DNA from: Fagopyrum homotropicum
Lineage: Eukaryota > Streptophyta > Magnoliopsida > Caryophyllales > Polygonaceae
DNA: 64,000 bases
Assembly (NCBI GenBank): GCA_033239125.1
Contig: BSWB01000006.1
Coordinates: 35,890,001-35,954,000, forward strand
Reading direction: 5' to 3'
Part shown: positions 1 to 10,541 of the stretch, piece after piece
Layout of the letters: every line of letters begins with the position of its first letter
Position numbering within the stretch: position 1 is the first letter of the stretch
Translations under genes and position numbers: made by a program
Notes under the pieces: model-generated
What the model was told of the DNA's origin: nothing
Seen by the model: only the letters and a program-made list of their open reading frames with translations
Database searches by the model: none

Positions 1-849
1 GTGAGTTACGATGATTTGATGGTTGAGTCCAACCACACTTTTGTTGAGCATTCGATTACATTCTTGGAATGAGATATGAAACGCTTGCATTCGAAAGACA
101 TTCCCATATTGAGGATATGATGGTAAAGATGAAGACTTGAAGAGGCTATGTGATAGACTGAGGATAGTGTCCTGAGGAACTATCTAGAGTATATGTTGGG
201 ACAGACCCATTGGTGGGAGCACGAGTAGATCTTAGTGCTATCTTGATGAATGTTGTGCTTATGTGCTTATATGCCTTGATGTGTTATTCTATGCTAGTTG
301 TGATGTGATTTATGATCTTAGTAGATCTTGATGTACTAGCGTGATGTATGCTATAGCTGGAGATGATTACTTCCTCCACGTTATGATTATATTTATAGCT
401 GGAGATGGTTCTTTCCTCCATGCTATTTGAGTGGGATTAGGATTCAGCTGGAGATGGTTCTTTCCTCCATGCTACCTTGATGGACATAGTTTTAGTGGAG
501 ATGTGATTCCTCCATACGATATATATGATTATGGTTTGCTAGAGACGTATTTCCTCTATGCATGTGATATGTTTTGGCTAGAGATGTGTTTCCTCTATGC
601 CTTGTGATGTGGTATGGCGAGAGACGTGATTCCTCTACGCCTTTGGGTAGCGTTATGGCCCTGTTTCTTGGAGTGATGATTCCTCCATGTTTATACTTAA
701 GGTTATAGATTGTTATAGGTTGTGATCTTTTGAACGGAGATGTGATACCTCCGATAGAAAGAGTGAGAGTTATACCTCGGCGTATGGGTCCGAGAGGATT
801 TGGGAATTGTTCAAGTTTCGGGACAAAACTTTTTTTTAGAGGTGTGTGA
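1..849 (+). mobile_element. 3' internal tail of a Tekay-like Ty3/gypsy element
   Basis: This is the non-coding stretch between the end of pol (outside the window) and the 3' LTR that starts at 850. It ends with the conserved pre-LTR block at about 812-847, an AAGTTTCGGGAC-AAACTT palindrome followed by a T-run and a purine/GT stretch. The same block precedes the 3' LTR of the related element at 28350-28381. No open frame of note is present. Positions 354-753 form a run of short hairpins listed separately. The 5' LTR, coding region and left target duplication lie outside the window, so completeness cannot be judged. Confidence 0.75.
354..753 (+). repeat. Array of nine degenerate hairpin repeats
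   Basis: Nine units spaced about 40-65 bp each contain a 4-8 bp stem around a loop of about 9-11 nt (GATG- or GACG-rich in most copies). Stem arms: TGGAG 358-362/CTCCA 374-378; 400-404/416-420; 449-453/465-469; 496-500/510-514; TAGAG 540-544/CTCTA 554-558; 579-583/593-597; AGAG 620-623/CTCT 633-636 with outer GGCG/CGCC; TGGAG 669-673/CTCCA 683-687; CGGAG 735-739/CTCCG 749-753. The arms change together between units: G-C to A-T inside, T-A to C-G at the outer pair, and AGC/GCT or GGC/GCC in the extension. This is direct observation; the function is unknown. Confidence 0.8.
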
Positions 850-1352
850 TGTAATAGCTAGGATTTCCGAATTCTAATTAATGTTGATTAACTTAATCGT
901 TGATAGTAATTGACATATAACTTGAGAAGATTTCCCAAGTGATGAGTATGAGTCCCACCGTTATGTTCCTCGCGTAATTTTGGACGTTTGGGGAAATTTT
1001 TACTTTTTCCCCCGGGTAATTATTTTTACCCTCCGGTGTTATTTGGAGCATTTGGGAGCTCCAATTAATAAAAATGCAGTTGAGAGAAATGATCAGGACA
1101 TCGGATATGTCTTAGATATGAAATAACATGGAGAGGCAAAACGGCCAAAAGAGTCGCTATTTCGTTTCTTAACGGCTAAGAAAGACGACTTAGGAATACA
1201 CGTTTTCCGAGGCAGTTGTGTAATAATTATCCCTACAATATTCCAGATTTAATGTTCCAATCTCGAGAAGTTTGGAGAAAGAGGTTCGACCCGCCTTTGG
1301 ATCGGTTAAAGGATAATTATCGACTTTACTAAAGGATAATTATCGTCTTCAC

Positions 1353-1359
1353 TATAAAT
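1353..1359 (+). promoter_or_regulatory. TATA box of LTR A
   Basis: TATAAAT lies within ACTATAAATAGCGG. The same element occurs at 21604 and 28894 as CGCTATAAATAGCG. It marks the U3/R border, with transcription expected about 25-35 bp downstream. Confidence 0.65.
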
Positions 1360-2156
1360 AGCGGAAAATCCTTTATTAATTCATTTTCTTTCACGTTTTC
1401 TCGTAAAAGCTCTGATTTCTCTCAACCTTCAAACTCAGATCTACTCTCCGTTTCTAATCCGATTTCAATTCCGTTTGAGTTTCTGGATTCCTCTCTTCAT
1501 TCTCTTCATAACGGTACCGAGTTTCTGCATTTCCGAGTATATGGAGGGTTGGTCGAGCATATATGTCACCAGGACGGTTCTGTCGCTCAGATTCCGATGA
1601 ATTTGATGTTGTCCATGCGTAGCCTGCGTCGTTGTGATTCCGAATCTTCTTTCAGATCGTCAATCGGGTTAGTAACGAATAAGTTATAAATTTATTCGTT
1701 TTTCGTACTGCGATTTGGCCTAAATTGACTTTAGGCTTGTCAAATAGGACAATTAGAAATTTCATTATGTTCGTTATATTATTCTGGTGATTATGGGTTC
1801 TTGTTTGATGAAATCTGATGACAGGGGGTTTAGAAATTGCCTGCGGGCAAAACGTTATTCTGGCGAAATCTAATAAATTAATTAAAGGTTAATTAATTAA
1901 ATTAGGATTAAAATTGAGATTGAGGAATGTTGATTAGATACTACCTTGAGATTTGAGGAATTGAGAGTTATGTTGAGATATTGAGGTTTAGTTGGTTGTG
2001 AGGCTCATAGATTGAGTATGATCCTTATGGATCCCTTTGGGTCTAGGTGTGACCCCTTTGATGAATAGAGGTTGATATATCTCTTTATGCCTTTTTATAG
2101 GCCGTGTTGTCCCTCCAGTGTAGAGGTGATCGTGGTTGATTTTGTACGAGGTTGAG

Positions 2157-2175
2157 GTAAGTCCGTAGGACTTAC
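2157..2175 (+). other. Conserved LTR hairpin containing a splice-donor consensus (copy A)
   Basis: GTAAGTCC (2157-2164) pairs perfectly with GGACTTAC (2168-2175) around a 3-nt loop. The left arm follows GAG, so GAG|GTAAGT is a strong 5' splice-site consensus held inside the stem. The equivalent hairpin is present in the other two LTR families of this window. Confidence 0.75.
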
Positions 2176-2979
2176 TAGCTACCATCCCTATATTGGGTGT
2201 TTGCATGAGTGGTGTGTGCTTTATATGTTTGCTATGATAGCATGATTTGTCGTTTTTATCGACCTATGTTCTATTGACTGCCCCACTGCGTGGCTGTGAT
2301 AACCTTTCTCTTTCATCCCGCCGTGGAGTCTGGGAGGTTCTCTGATGTCAGGCCAGACTGGTTTACAGGAAGGGCGCAATCCACTCCCATAGGGTACACG
2401 GATTGTGTGACCGATACTCGTACAGCTGGACATTGCACACAGAGGCGGGGATGTATCGGTCCTCGTGTCACATACTTTCATCTATCTATATATATATACG
2501 GTTTTTGAGTGAATGGTTATTATATAAAGATAATAAATGGGTAAATGTGTGATAGCATGCTGATGTGTTTATCTTTCATGATTGTGCTTGTGCTTATGCA
2601 TTACCTCATATATGTATGGTTAGCTAACGGTTTCATACCGTGTTGTAGATGTTTACAGGTTAGGCGCTACTGGGTGATCTGGCAAGGTGACAGGCCGAGG
2701 ACTCTCGTACATTAGGTGGTTGGTTTGGGTTTGTGGTGTTTCCCCTCCTGCGTGAGGATGATCTTTTGTACCTCCTATGTGAGGATGTCGTTTTATATAC
2801 TCGGCTATGTTGTTGTTTACTTTGGGTCGTATAGTTTATACTGTTTTATGTATTTGTTTTATATCTGTCAGTGCTATGTTGTAAGGTCCAGTGAACTTGT
2901 TGTCAGGCTAGGGTCAGGATCCATTGTGAGATCCTAGCCCAATGTGACACTCCGAGTCCCGCGGATTCGGGGTGTTACA

Positions 2980-3955
2980 ACGTCGTCGTCGAGAAAAGGA
3001 GGCAAGAAAACAAGAAGAAGAAGATCGACGGCGTAGAGCGGTCAAAAAATGCATCAAAGACTCAACTTATTTTCAATCGAGCCGAGTTGAAATAGGGGCA
3101 AGCAAATCGAAGTACACATCACCGCCTATTCTACCACCGAAGGTTGCTCCACCAGCCTCGCCTCCTCGTCCACCGGATCTGGCACCTCCACCACCGCCTA
3201 CTTCTCCACCGAGTCCCACTCATCCACCACCAGATTTTGTGCCTCCACCACCATCTACTCCTCCACCAGATCTTGCGCCTCCACCACCGCCTACTTCTCC
3301 ACCGAATCCCGCTCTTCCACCACCGGATCCCCTTCCTTCGCCTATTGCTACACTCTCCCCTCCCATGGATGATTCGGATTCGAGGACGAATCCTTTTGAA
3401 GAGAGGGAGGATGATGTGATACCCGAGAGCCCCAACATGAAGCCAAAAAATCTCACTCCGAGCGTGGTCAAGTTAAGTCATATTCCGCTCGATCCGGCTA
3501 AGCTGTCAAATTTACGCACTCTCTGTAAAATGCCTATATCTGGAGTTACGTTTGGATTTAGAAGACTCACAAGTACTACTTTCGAAGGTATTTTCAAGAT
3601 TTACAACTTTGTAGTTTATGATAAGTCGGGGTTCGAAAAGGAAGAGGGTGAAAATGACCCGACAATGCAACAACGTTTATACTTGTGTGGACTTTTGACC
3701 AAGATCATGCATGAAGGCATGCAAGGTGGATATGGAGAACTCATGCACGATCAATCCAGCCCATATTCCATCAAGACAAGTCCGACTCTTTCCCTTCCGC
3801 GCCATAAAAGAAGTCCAAGTTGCATTAAAACAAGTCCCATTCAACTCTTCGTATTTCCCACTTTAATTAGTTGCCATGAATCAAGTCCTGCTCAACTCTT
3901 AGTATTTCCCGTTTTAATTTATTGTTTTTGCTTTTATTTTCTTGTATTTGGTTGA
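2980..3955 (+). pseudogene. Proline-rich open frame, 5' end cut off by LTR A
   Basis: A reading frame enters from inside the LTR and continues to TGA at 3955. No ATG supports a start near its left end; the first in-frame ATG is at about 3364. The order is a basic/acidic charge-rich segment (about 2985-3060), a long proline-rich tract with PPPPP-TSPP-type repeats (about 3120-3360), an acidic linker and a globular-looking part to about 3740. The last 70 residues read through low-complexity DNA and are probably not coding. I do not recognise a domain. It may be a remnant of a host gene or of a retroelement gag that LTR A interrupted. Confidence 0.4.
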
Positions 3956-4382
3956 TTTTCCAGCCCTATATAAGGGACCTCCAACCATGTAATTTGATAA
4001 GTTGAAGTTGAATGAAAGAGAGAGTTTCTCTAAAACGTTTTGTTGGTTTTTTTCAAAATCATCCCGAAATCTAGGTAAGAGGCTTAGTTTTCACAATCTT
4101 TGGTGATATGCTAAAGGGGTTGTCCTAGTGAGAGACGAAGACAATGAAGGTTTGTCAAACCCGGAGTACGATACCGAGGGTGAGACGTTCGATTTGAGGG
4201 ATTCCCGAAGTGAGATTCGAAGGGAGTTTGCTCATCATATCCGCATTTCGATCCTTCAAATCCATCCATCTTTATCTCGTTCATACCGTTTGAGTCAAGT
4301 AGAATCGTACCGCCGATCCTTTGTGTTCGAGGCGATCTCGATCACGTCATCTTCAAATGGAACATGTCAAATAGTTGGTGGG
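3740..4382 (+). other. LTR-like or promoter-like stretch without a gene
   Basis: It contains imperfectly repeated segments sharing a CAAGTCC-CTCAACTCTT-GTATTTCCC core (about 3835 and 3890). A TATA-like CTATATAAGG follows at about 3964-3973, then a T-rich stretch. This looks like a retroelement regulatory region, but no boundaries can be fixed. The open frame at 4128-4412 shows no recognisable domain and runs into the next LTR. Confidence 0.3.
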
Positions 4383-5175
4383 TGTAACACCCCGAATCCG
4401 CGGGACTCGTGATGCTACGGACGAGACCTCACAATGGGTCCCGACCCGTAGTTTGACAACAATTTCACCAGACCTTTCCAACATGACACAATTAAAGGCA
4501 AAACTAAAACCGCTTATAATGTATGCGAGAACTGAAATGTAAAGATACAAGGTGGAAACTCAGCCGAGTCCTCAAAATGACACAAACTTCGATAAGGAAA
4601 TCTGTAACCGAACAACATAAACCATAGTGCAACAACATAACAAAACCCAAAAACGTCCCCATCCTATAATGTACGACGATCATCGGTTGTCCACTCCTCC
4701 ACCTCACTCGGAGGCATCCCTAACCTGCAGGGCATCTACACAAACGGTTTAAAACTGTGAGCTCATATTCGAAGCATTAGAAACAAGGTGAAGGCACATA
4801 CGCACACATAAATCAACACATCACATAACATGCTTAAAGCACACAAGTCCGGTTTATTATCTTTTTATTATTAAGTCTATATCCCGTTCTAATTCAACTT
4901 CTTTTGTGACACGAGAATCTCGAAACTCGCCTCGGTCCCCACTTACCGGCAGGAAATGGTACTGATGCATCCGACCGTCTACTAGCACGGGCTAGTCGCT
5001 AGAACCTCCTAGCTCTACGCAAGAGCTAGACAAGTTGTCACCGCCCGTTATCATACACTTTGGCCAAAATAATGTAAGGTCGGTAATCCTAATTCTGGTT
5101 TAATTGTTATAACGAAAGCAATGAAACACACACCACCAAACACGCAACGAATCTAATACATAGAATATGAGCTAA

Positions 5176-5193
5176 GTAAGTCCGGAGACTTAC
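5176..5193 (-). other. Conserved LTR hairpin containing a splice-donor consensus (copy C)
   Basis: Read on the minus strand, GAG|GTAAGTC-TCCG-GACTTAC is a 7-bp perfect stem closed by C-G around TCCG, a UNCG-class loop. It is the same structure as in LTRs A and B. Confidence 0.75.
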
Positions 5194-5726
5194 CTCGTCA
5201 CCACACTCAACTCACAACACTCTCACTTACTTAGGGAGGAAGCCCACAACCTGCTCACAAGAGGATATACATATCAATACATGCTCACGCTCAAAAAGTC
5301 TTAGACTTCACTCTAGTGATCTAAGCAATTAAGATCACCTAACCCTCAAGCTAGGAATGCATCCTAAGATCCAAGATACTCGCCACACTCTCAGCACATG
5401 AAAGTAACTCACAACAATTTATAACCTCATATGAACTTAAGCCTCAACCAAGAAGGACCAAGCTAGCCTATAAGGTCCATCGTGCTCAACACACTTGAAA
5501 CCATCAACTACAACGAGCCTTAAGGGCTCCTAGGTTCTCAACCACTAGGTGGTATTCTCAAGCTACTCTAGGCCAACCTATGCATGCTACTAACAAGATA
5601 TAACCACAAAGCTAAGGAATGAATGAAGAGAAAGGGAGAAGAGGAGCCTACTGTCGAAGAAACGCACCTGCGGAGTCAAACTGGCACCCCTAAGAAACCC
5701 AGTCACCACCCTTGAGGGATCCTGGC

Positions 5727-5850
5727 GCCGCCCCTGCGGTGGCTTGAGCCGCCCCTGCGGTGGCTTGAGCCGCCCCTGAGGTGGCTTTAGCCGCCCCTGT
5801 GGTGACCCTGATCCGCCCCCACGCCTTTGATGATCCGCCCCCACGGTTTG
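5727..5850 (+). repeat. 21-bp GC-rich minisatellite inside the solo LTR
   Basis: The unit GCCGCCCCTGCGGTGGCTTGA is repeated. Units start at 5727, 5748, 5769 and 5790, and two more diverged units follow at about 5811 and 5833. It is strikingly GC-rich in AT-rich surroundings. The 21-bp period keeps reading frame on the minus strand. Confidence 0.8.
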
Positions 5851-5890
5851 AGCAGTAGATGGTCGTCTTCTTCATCTTTGACTGTGGATC

Positions 5891-7616
5891 TGTTCGCTCC
5901 AAACGGTGTGTGCAAGCTTTAAATTTATAACCCTAGACTTAAGCTTAAAACAAGGATGCGAACCCGCAGTGTACGGGTCAATCGTAGTAAAAGCAAGAAA
6001 ATTCCAGGGGTCGATCACAGGGACTCGGTGAAACAAAGTCAACACGGTATGCTACGTTAGTTCTAACCACAAGAGTGATTAACACAATCAAAGATGAATA
6101 AGGAGTCAATAAAGCAAACATGCAATTCTAGGGATTAAAGCATCTAGTTGTGGTTCCAACTCAAGATCTATAGATAAGCGGACAAAGCTGAGATTTTTGC
6201 GTGGGGAAGGTGTTTCTAAAGTGGAGTAGGTCACCGGGTAAGTCTCACTACACACTAATCCTAAACCGTAACTCCTATTACCGGGTAAGTCTCAAGGAAT
6301 CAAGATAAAGAACTATAACCTTAAACTAACACACCATCTAAGGGAATAGAATCAACCTTTACCGGGTAAGTCTCATGCTAACTCACAAAGATGGGATGGA
6401 AGCACACTCAAACCCCAATAAAGGATAAACCTTTATTACCTACACATGATCGTTGGTACACAAACTAAGGAATTACCGGGTGAGTCTCATCCTAAGCTTG
6501 CTTTGAACCAGGAAGGTGTAATAAGAATAGGATTTGGCAAACTCTAACACTTAACTCTCAGTTACGGATCAAATAAGTCACCTCGGTTAGAAGAATTCCA
6601 CCCCGGCCGAGATGTTCATCAACCGAACGAGATGCTTAGGGTTAAGGTTAAAGACTCGAACTTTCAGGATCCTACTGGAATCTAAGATTATTCTATCATT
6701 GTTTTTCCCACAACCTTCAGCCAATCACCCTAGAATCACACAAGGAAATTAGCCACTCATCATCATAATGAAAGTATTAAAATATATGGGAAGAAGGTGA
6801 ATATTTGAACAAAGAAGAATTTAATGAAAAGACTTCAATAACTGAATCAAATATCACAACAAAGCGTTCTTTGGATAATAATCCAACAAGACAAGACAAC
6901 AATTGAGGGAATTGAAGACAATCTTACAAAACCCTTCAATAAAGCTATAAAAGCTATCAACTTCAATCTTCCTTCAACCTTCAAAAAGGTTCTTCAAATC
7001 TCCCAACTTGGAGTAGGCTGCTGCTGCGTATTTTTCGGTGTAGGCGGGCTGTTGGAATTGTGGAAATCCAACCCTTTTTATAGGAAAATAACCCTCCAAA
7101 GATAATAAATCTTAGAAAGATATTTTCCCATAAATATAGGTAAAATATATGATTCTGCATATCTCCTTCCTTCCAGGTGCCAAGCCCAAAAATATAAGAT
7201 CACTTTCCAAATTTAAAAGATCTCATCCAAGAATAAAATATTCTCGCCGCGTCCTAGGTGTTCGCCTCGGTCGAGTCGGCGTCTCTGGATCACCTCGGTC
7301 GAGGTAAATCTGTGGTCAACCGAGGTGACTCACAACTGAATGTGAAATCTCTCAAAACTGGTCCAAAGTAAATCTTTAATCCATGGCTATGCCTCCTGGA
7401 TGTAGCTCCAAATGACTAATGACTCCTTTTTGCTCCTTTTTGATGCAAAACGTACCATATTACCTGCAATTACAACGAAACTAGGTGTAGACCTCGATTC
7501 TCGCAAAGGTAGATGAAATGGTAATAGAATCACATATTATACATACAAACATGCAGATTATTGAAGATAAAACGTCCAAACAAACCCCAAAATATAGACT
7601 ATAATTCATGCTATCA
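5891..7616 (-). repeat. LTR 1 (3'-most LTR) of the tandem element
   Basis: The plus-strand ends are TGTTCGCTCC and GCTATCA. It differs from LTRs 2 and 3 at six places: four substitutions and two 2-bp gaps, all in its left 980 bp. Four irregularly spaced copies of ACCGGGTRAGTCTCA lie at 6233, 6280, 6361 and 6475. Confidence 0.9.
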
Positions 7617-9340
7617 AAATACCCCATACTTAGCCCTTGCTTGTCCCCAAGCAAGTTCCTCATATAGAAGACAAGATAGAATGGATTATAAGTCAATAAA
7701 ATCAATGAAAAAGTCTTTCTAAACATTTTATGGTGTGCAACTATCATAGATCACTCTAAGAGAGTACTTCCTGGAATTTAGAAACTCAATATGCTCAAAA
7801 CATTTTATAAATATAGGAAAGCTGTTCATCTTTGCACAAAATCATAGAATGCATAATAAATCATAATCATCGAAATTAATCATGTATAATCCAGTTTAAA
7901 CCTCTAAGTCAATCAACAAGCTCAAGGTCTCAAGGGTTTCCCAAAAGGAAAGGTCAAGAAACGTGTGGGGTAAGGATGTATGTAAGGTAATGTGGTGCTA
8001 GAATCCGGGAAAAGGATGAACTTCACTTTCACTTTGACTTGCAACACCTTCCACCAATAAGCTTTGCTTATTTCACACTTTTTCTCTTTTTACTTTACTT
8101 TTTGGAATGCATGGACAGAGGTGCACAATAACCGAAGCCTAGAAAATCTGCAATCATCAATTTCTCGAGATGCATCAAACCCTTGATGCACATACCATGA
8201 CCCGTTAGGAATATCGCTCAATCCGACTTTGGCAAGACACAAACACCCGGCTATGTGAATGGTGCCGAGTTACTCATCTTCATGATTGACTTCCCCAAAC
8301 CTATTATTGCTTTCTAACACTTTCACTTTCAGCCACTTCTCAACTTCACTTGCTTTCACCACTTCGCTTGCTTCCAAATTCCCGGATAGGTAAAGGGAGG
8401 CAAAATGTATATGAGGGGCTAAGCATGATCAAGAAGAAGAAGAAGAAGAGAATGAATTGCCTTGGTCTTTCCAAGAAGAACGTGAGAGAACTTAACTTGC
8501 GGTGTCAACCTTCAAATTCAACATAATTTGGATAAAAACAAAGTATTAAACATGCCAATAATTTCAAACAAAGCATTTAGCAACTTAAACATATTATAAA
8601 ACCTTTCAAACACATAAAGAATTTAAAACCAGTCAGTAAACAAGATCTTCACTGAGATCATATCCAGATAAGTAGCACAAAATCGTTTTCGAAAACTCTC
8701 AGTTAACACACCTCGGTCGAGATGCTTCACCTCGTTTGGCCAAGAACCTCCCCGGTCGAGGTCAAAATTTTTTTAAAAAAAAACCAGTTTTATTTCAGTT
8801 TCGACGTTTTTCTCAATCAAATAACCTGTAGGTATGCATGTAATATCAGATAAACATATAGAAGCGAAAGTGAAGCATAATAAGATCATAAATATCCATC
8901 AAAGTAGCATACAATCATCCATAGTCAAATAACATATCCGCATACCTCATACTTGGGACACACTGTCCCAGTGGGTCAAAATAAGTCTAAGGACAGGATA
9001 CTCACCGAACATAGCTAAACTGCATGAAGGAGTAAGAAACAGCTCCCAGAAATGACCATCTCGGTTGGCGAAGCACATCTCGGTCGAGGTGTTCTGACAG
9101 TACCCGAGATGTATCTCAGTAAAGCTCGTTTCCTCAACTTCTAGAAATTTTGTTCTTCCAGTGTAGCTCCTGAACTGTGATCCTTCCTTTTGGAATACCT
9201 GGTTGTTGTCTAGAGGAAAACAAAAACAAAGCAACTATCTAAACTAAACTAGAAAAGGGAGAAGAAAGCAATACCTTGGGTTGCCTCCCAAGAAGCGCTT
9301 GGTTTAAGGTCGCTAGCTGGACCATACGGCATGGGATTAC

Positions 9341-10417
9341 TCAATGCACTTCGAATGTCGTGGAGTGCTCATCACATCCGTAAAAATCTTCCAAGAAGGT
9401 TCCGGTTCCTAACTTCACCGGCAAATGGTAAGATCTCCCACGTACAAGCTTGTACGGTTTGATTCTCACCGGAATTCGTCTAGACTTCCTACACTTCAAT
9501 GGGACATTCCTCGTGTCCCATCCTTTCCTTGATCGAGAAAACAGTTTCTCGAGAATTATAGCAGCTTCCCCATCTATAGCTTGGGGATGGTACAGGGTCC
9601 TGAGCGTGCGAGGGACCCCATACTTGAACAAGAGACACTTCATCGCCTTAACGGTGTAGTGCTTGCCAACTCCACTCCTCATGATCCGAGGAGCTTCCTC
9701 TTCCAACAATTTTAAGGAAGACTTCATCTTGATCTTGGGAGGTTCTTTCGGAAGAGACCTCCAACTCTTCGGTGCTTTCCTGAAAAATTCAGAAATTTTA
9801 ATAGGGATTTCGAATGGAGCAAGAGAACTTACCTTGTAAAGTTCTCCAAAGCTCGGATCAGGTTTCATGTTAGGTTGATAACCAACACATGAAATCTCTT
9901 TCAACTCAGTTGATCTTTCTTCCACCTTGGTCACAATCTCAGTAATTTGACCAAGGTTCTTTGCATCTTCTGCTTCCAGTTTTGCAAATTTTTCCATCTC
10001 GGCCGAGATTTCTTCCACTTCGACCGAGGTCTCAACAGTCAGATCGAGACCTTCCATATCCTCCTCTTCCTCAGAAGTTTCAGGAGAAATTTTGGGTTCG
10101 ACTGGAGGAATGCTTGGAACGTGCAGCACTTCCTTATGCTCCTCTTTCGGCTTAGCATAGGATAGGGTGCTTCCTTTGAGCTCCTCCACCTTCTTCATCA
10201 ACTTCTCCAATCTTGATTCGAGAGAGTCTTCAAAAGGTTGCTCATAAATGTTTTTAGGGATATTCTTCTCATCCCATATCGCAAGTTCACGCTGAATGAC
10301 CTCTTCTCTTTCCCATTCATTGCTGAACCAATAGAAGGAGTACTTCTCCTCCAAGTATTCATAATGGTCCGCCCTAGCACTTTGCCTTGCTATCCAGGCT
10401 GGATCAAATGTAGTCAT
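9341..10417 (-). CDS. Retroelement protein: gag-like N-terminus joined to an integrase remnant (copy 1)
   Basis: The 358-aa frame has ATG at 10415-10417. Residues 1 to about 100 are a charged gag-like segment with an acidic, heptad-like region. Residues about 100-190 are glutamate-rich and probably coiled coil. Residues about 255-310 resemble the middle of a plant gypsy integrase, with the KYGVP and YHPQ motifs followed by an ILEK segment. The D,D,E triad is not complete. The protein has therefore lost everything between gag and the end of pol. It is identical in length in both internal copies and has no stop codon, unlike most retroelement frames here. Its role, if any, would be packaging in trans; that is inference. 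Confidence 0.6.
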   Translation of the reverse strand: MTTFDPAWIARQSARADHYEYLEEKYSFYWFSNEWEREEVIQRELAIWDEKNIPKNIYEQPFEDSLESRLEKLMKKVEELKGSTLSYAKPKEEHKEVLHVPSIPPVEPKISPETSEEEEDMEGLDLTVETSVEVEEISAEMEKFAKLEAEDAKNLGQITEIVTKVEERSTELKEISCVGYQPNMKPDPSFGELYKVSSLAPFEIPIKISEFFRKAPKSWRSLPKEPPKIKMKSSLKLLEEEAPRIMRSGVGKHYTVKAMKCLLFKYGVPRTLRTLYHPQAIDGEAAIILEKLFSRSRKGWDTRNVPLKCRKSRRIPVRIKPYKLVRGRSYHLPVKLGTGTFLEDFYGCDEHSTTFEVH

Positions 10418-10517
10418 CGGAAATCCTGAAAACTACAAAACTCATAGAAAGAGTAGTTAGTAGCAACAAGGGCAAGTGCCCCGAAAGCAAACCGCAACCG
10501 GCTCGGTCTAGACCAAG

Positions 10518-10535
10518 TCCCCGGCAACGGCGCCA
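10518..10535 (-). other. tRNA-Asp primer-binding site, copy 1
   Basis: The plus strand reads TCCCCGGCAACGGCGCCA. This equals the 3' end of plant tRNA-Asp plus CCA, so the minus strand is an 18-bp primer site. It lies 6 bp from the LTR that starts at 10542 and fixes the element's orientation. Confidence 0.88.
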
Positions 10536-10541
10536 AAAACT

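Larger units (their letters stand above)
850..2979 (+). mobile_element. 3' LTR of a Tekay-like element (family A)
   Basis: The 2130-bp LTR starts TGTAATAGC (850) and ends GTGTTACA (2979). Its layout matches the proven LTRs at 21092-23609 and 28382-30899: a GGTAGGATTTTCG-like start, a TATA box in CTATAAATAG at about 1352-1361, a pyrimidine-rich leader, a splice-donor hairpin at 2157-2175 and a GGATCC-CATTGTGAGATCC region near the 3' end. The right flank is ACGTC (2980-2984), but the left duplication is off-window. Short reading frames inside it are not genes. Confidence 0.85.
4383..5890 (-). mobile_element. Solo LTR, family C, left part (interrupted by the tandem element)
   Basis: It starts TGTAACACCCCGAATCC, the reverse complement of the end of LTR A, so it is an LTR in minus orientation. 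It continues at 16932 after an 11-kb insertion and ends GGATGTTACA at 17514. The outer flanks are an exact 5-bp duplication, GTGGG at 4378-4382 and GTGGG at 17515-17519. Joined length is about 2.09 kb, close to LTR A. No internal region is attached on either side, so this is a solo LTR formed by LTR-LTR recombination. Confidence 0.85.
7617..10541 (-). mobile_element. Internal region, copy 1, of the tandem element
   Basis: It is 2925 bp and carries one clear frame (9341-10417 minus) plus about 1.7 kb with no recognisable coding sequence. A 95-codon frame at 8947-9234 (minus) is present in both copies but has no recognisable domain. There is no protease, reverse transcriptase or RNase H, so it cannot move by itself. 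Confidence 0.8.

Noticed and set aside
354..753. CRISPR array reading of the hairpin repeats
   Set aside because: Units are degenerate, spacing is irregular, spacers are not unique inserts and the genome is a plant nucleus.
3120..3360. Proline-rich frame as an extensin or other cell-wall protein
   Set aside because: No signal peptide, no SPPPP-YVY pattern, and no start codon; the tract is only part of a broken frame.
10518..10535. A tRNA gene (tRNA-Asp)
   Set aside because: Only the 18 bases matching the 3' end are present, next to an LTR. It is a primer site.
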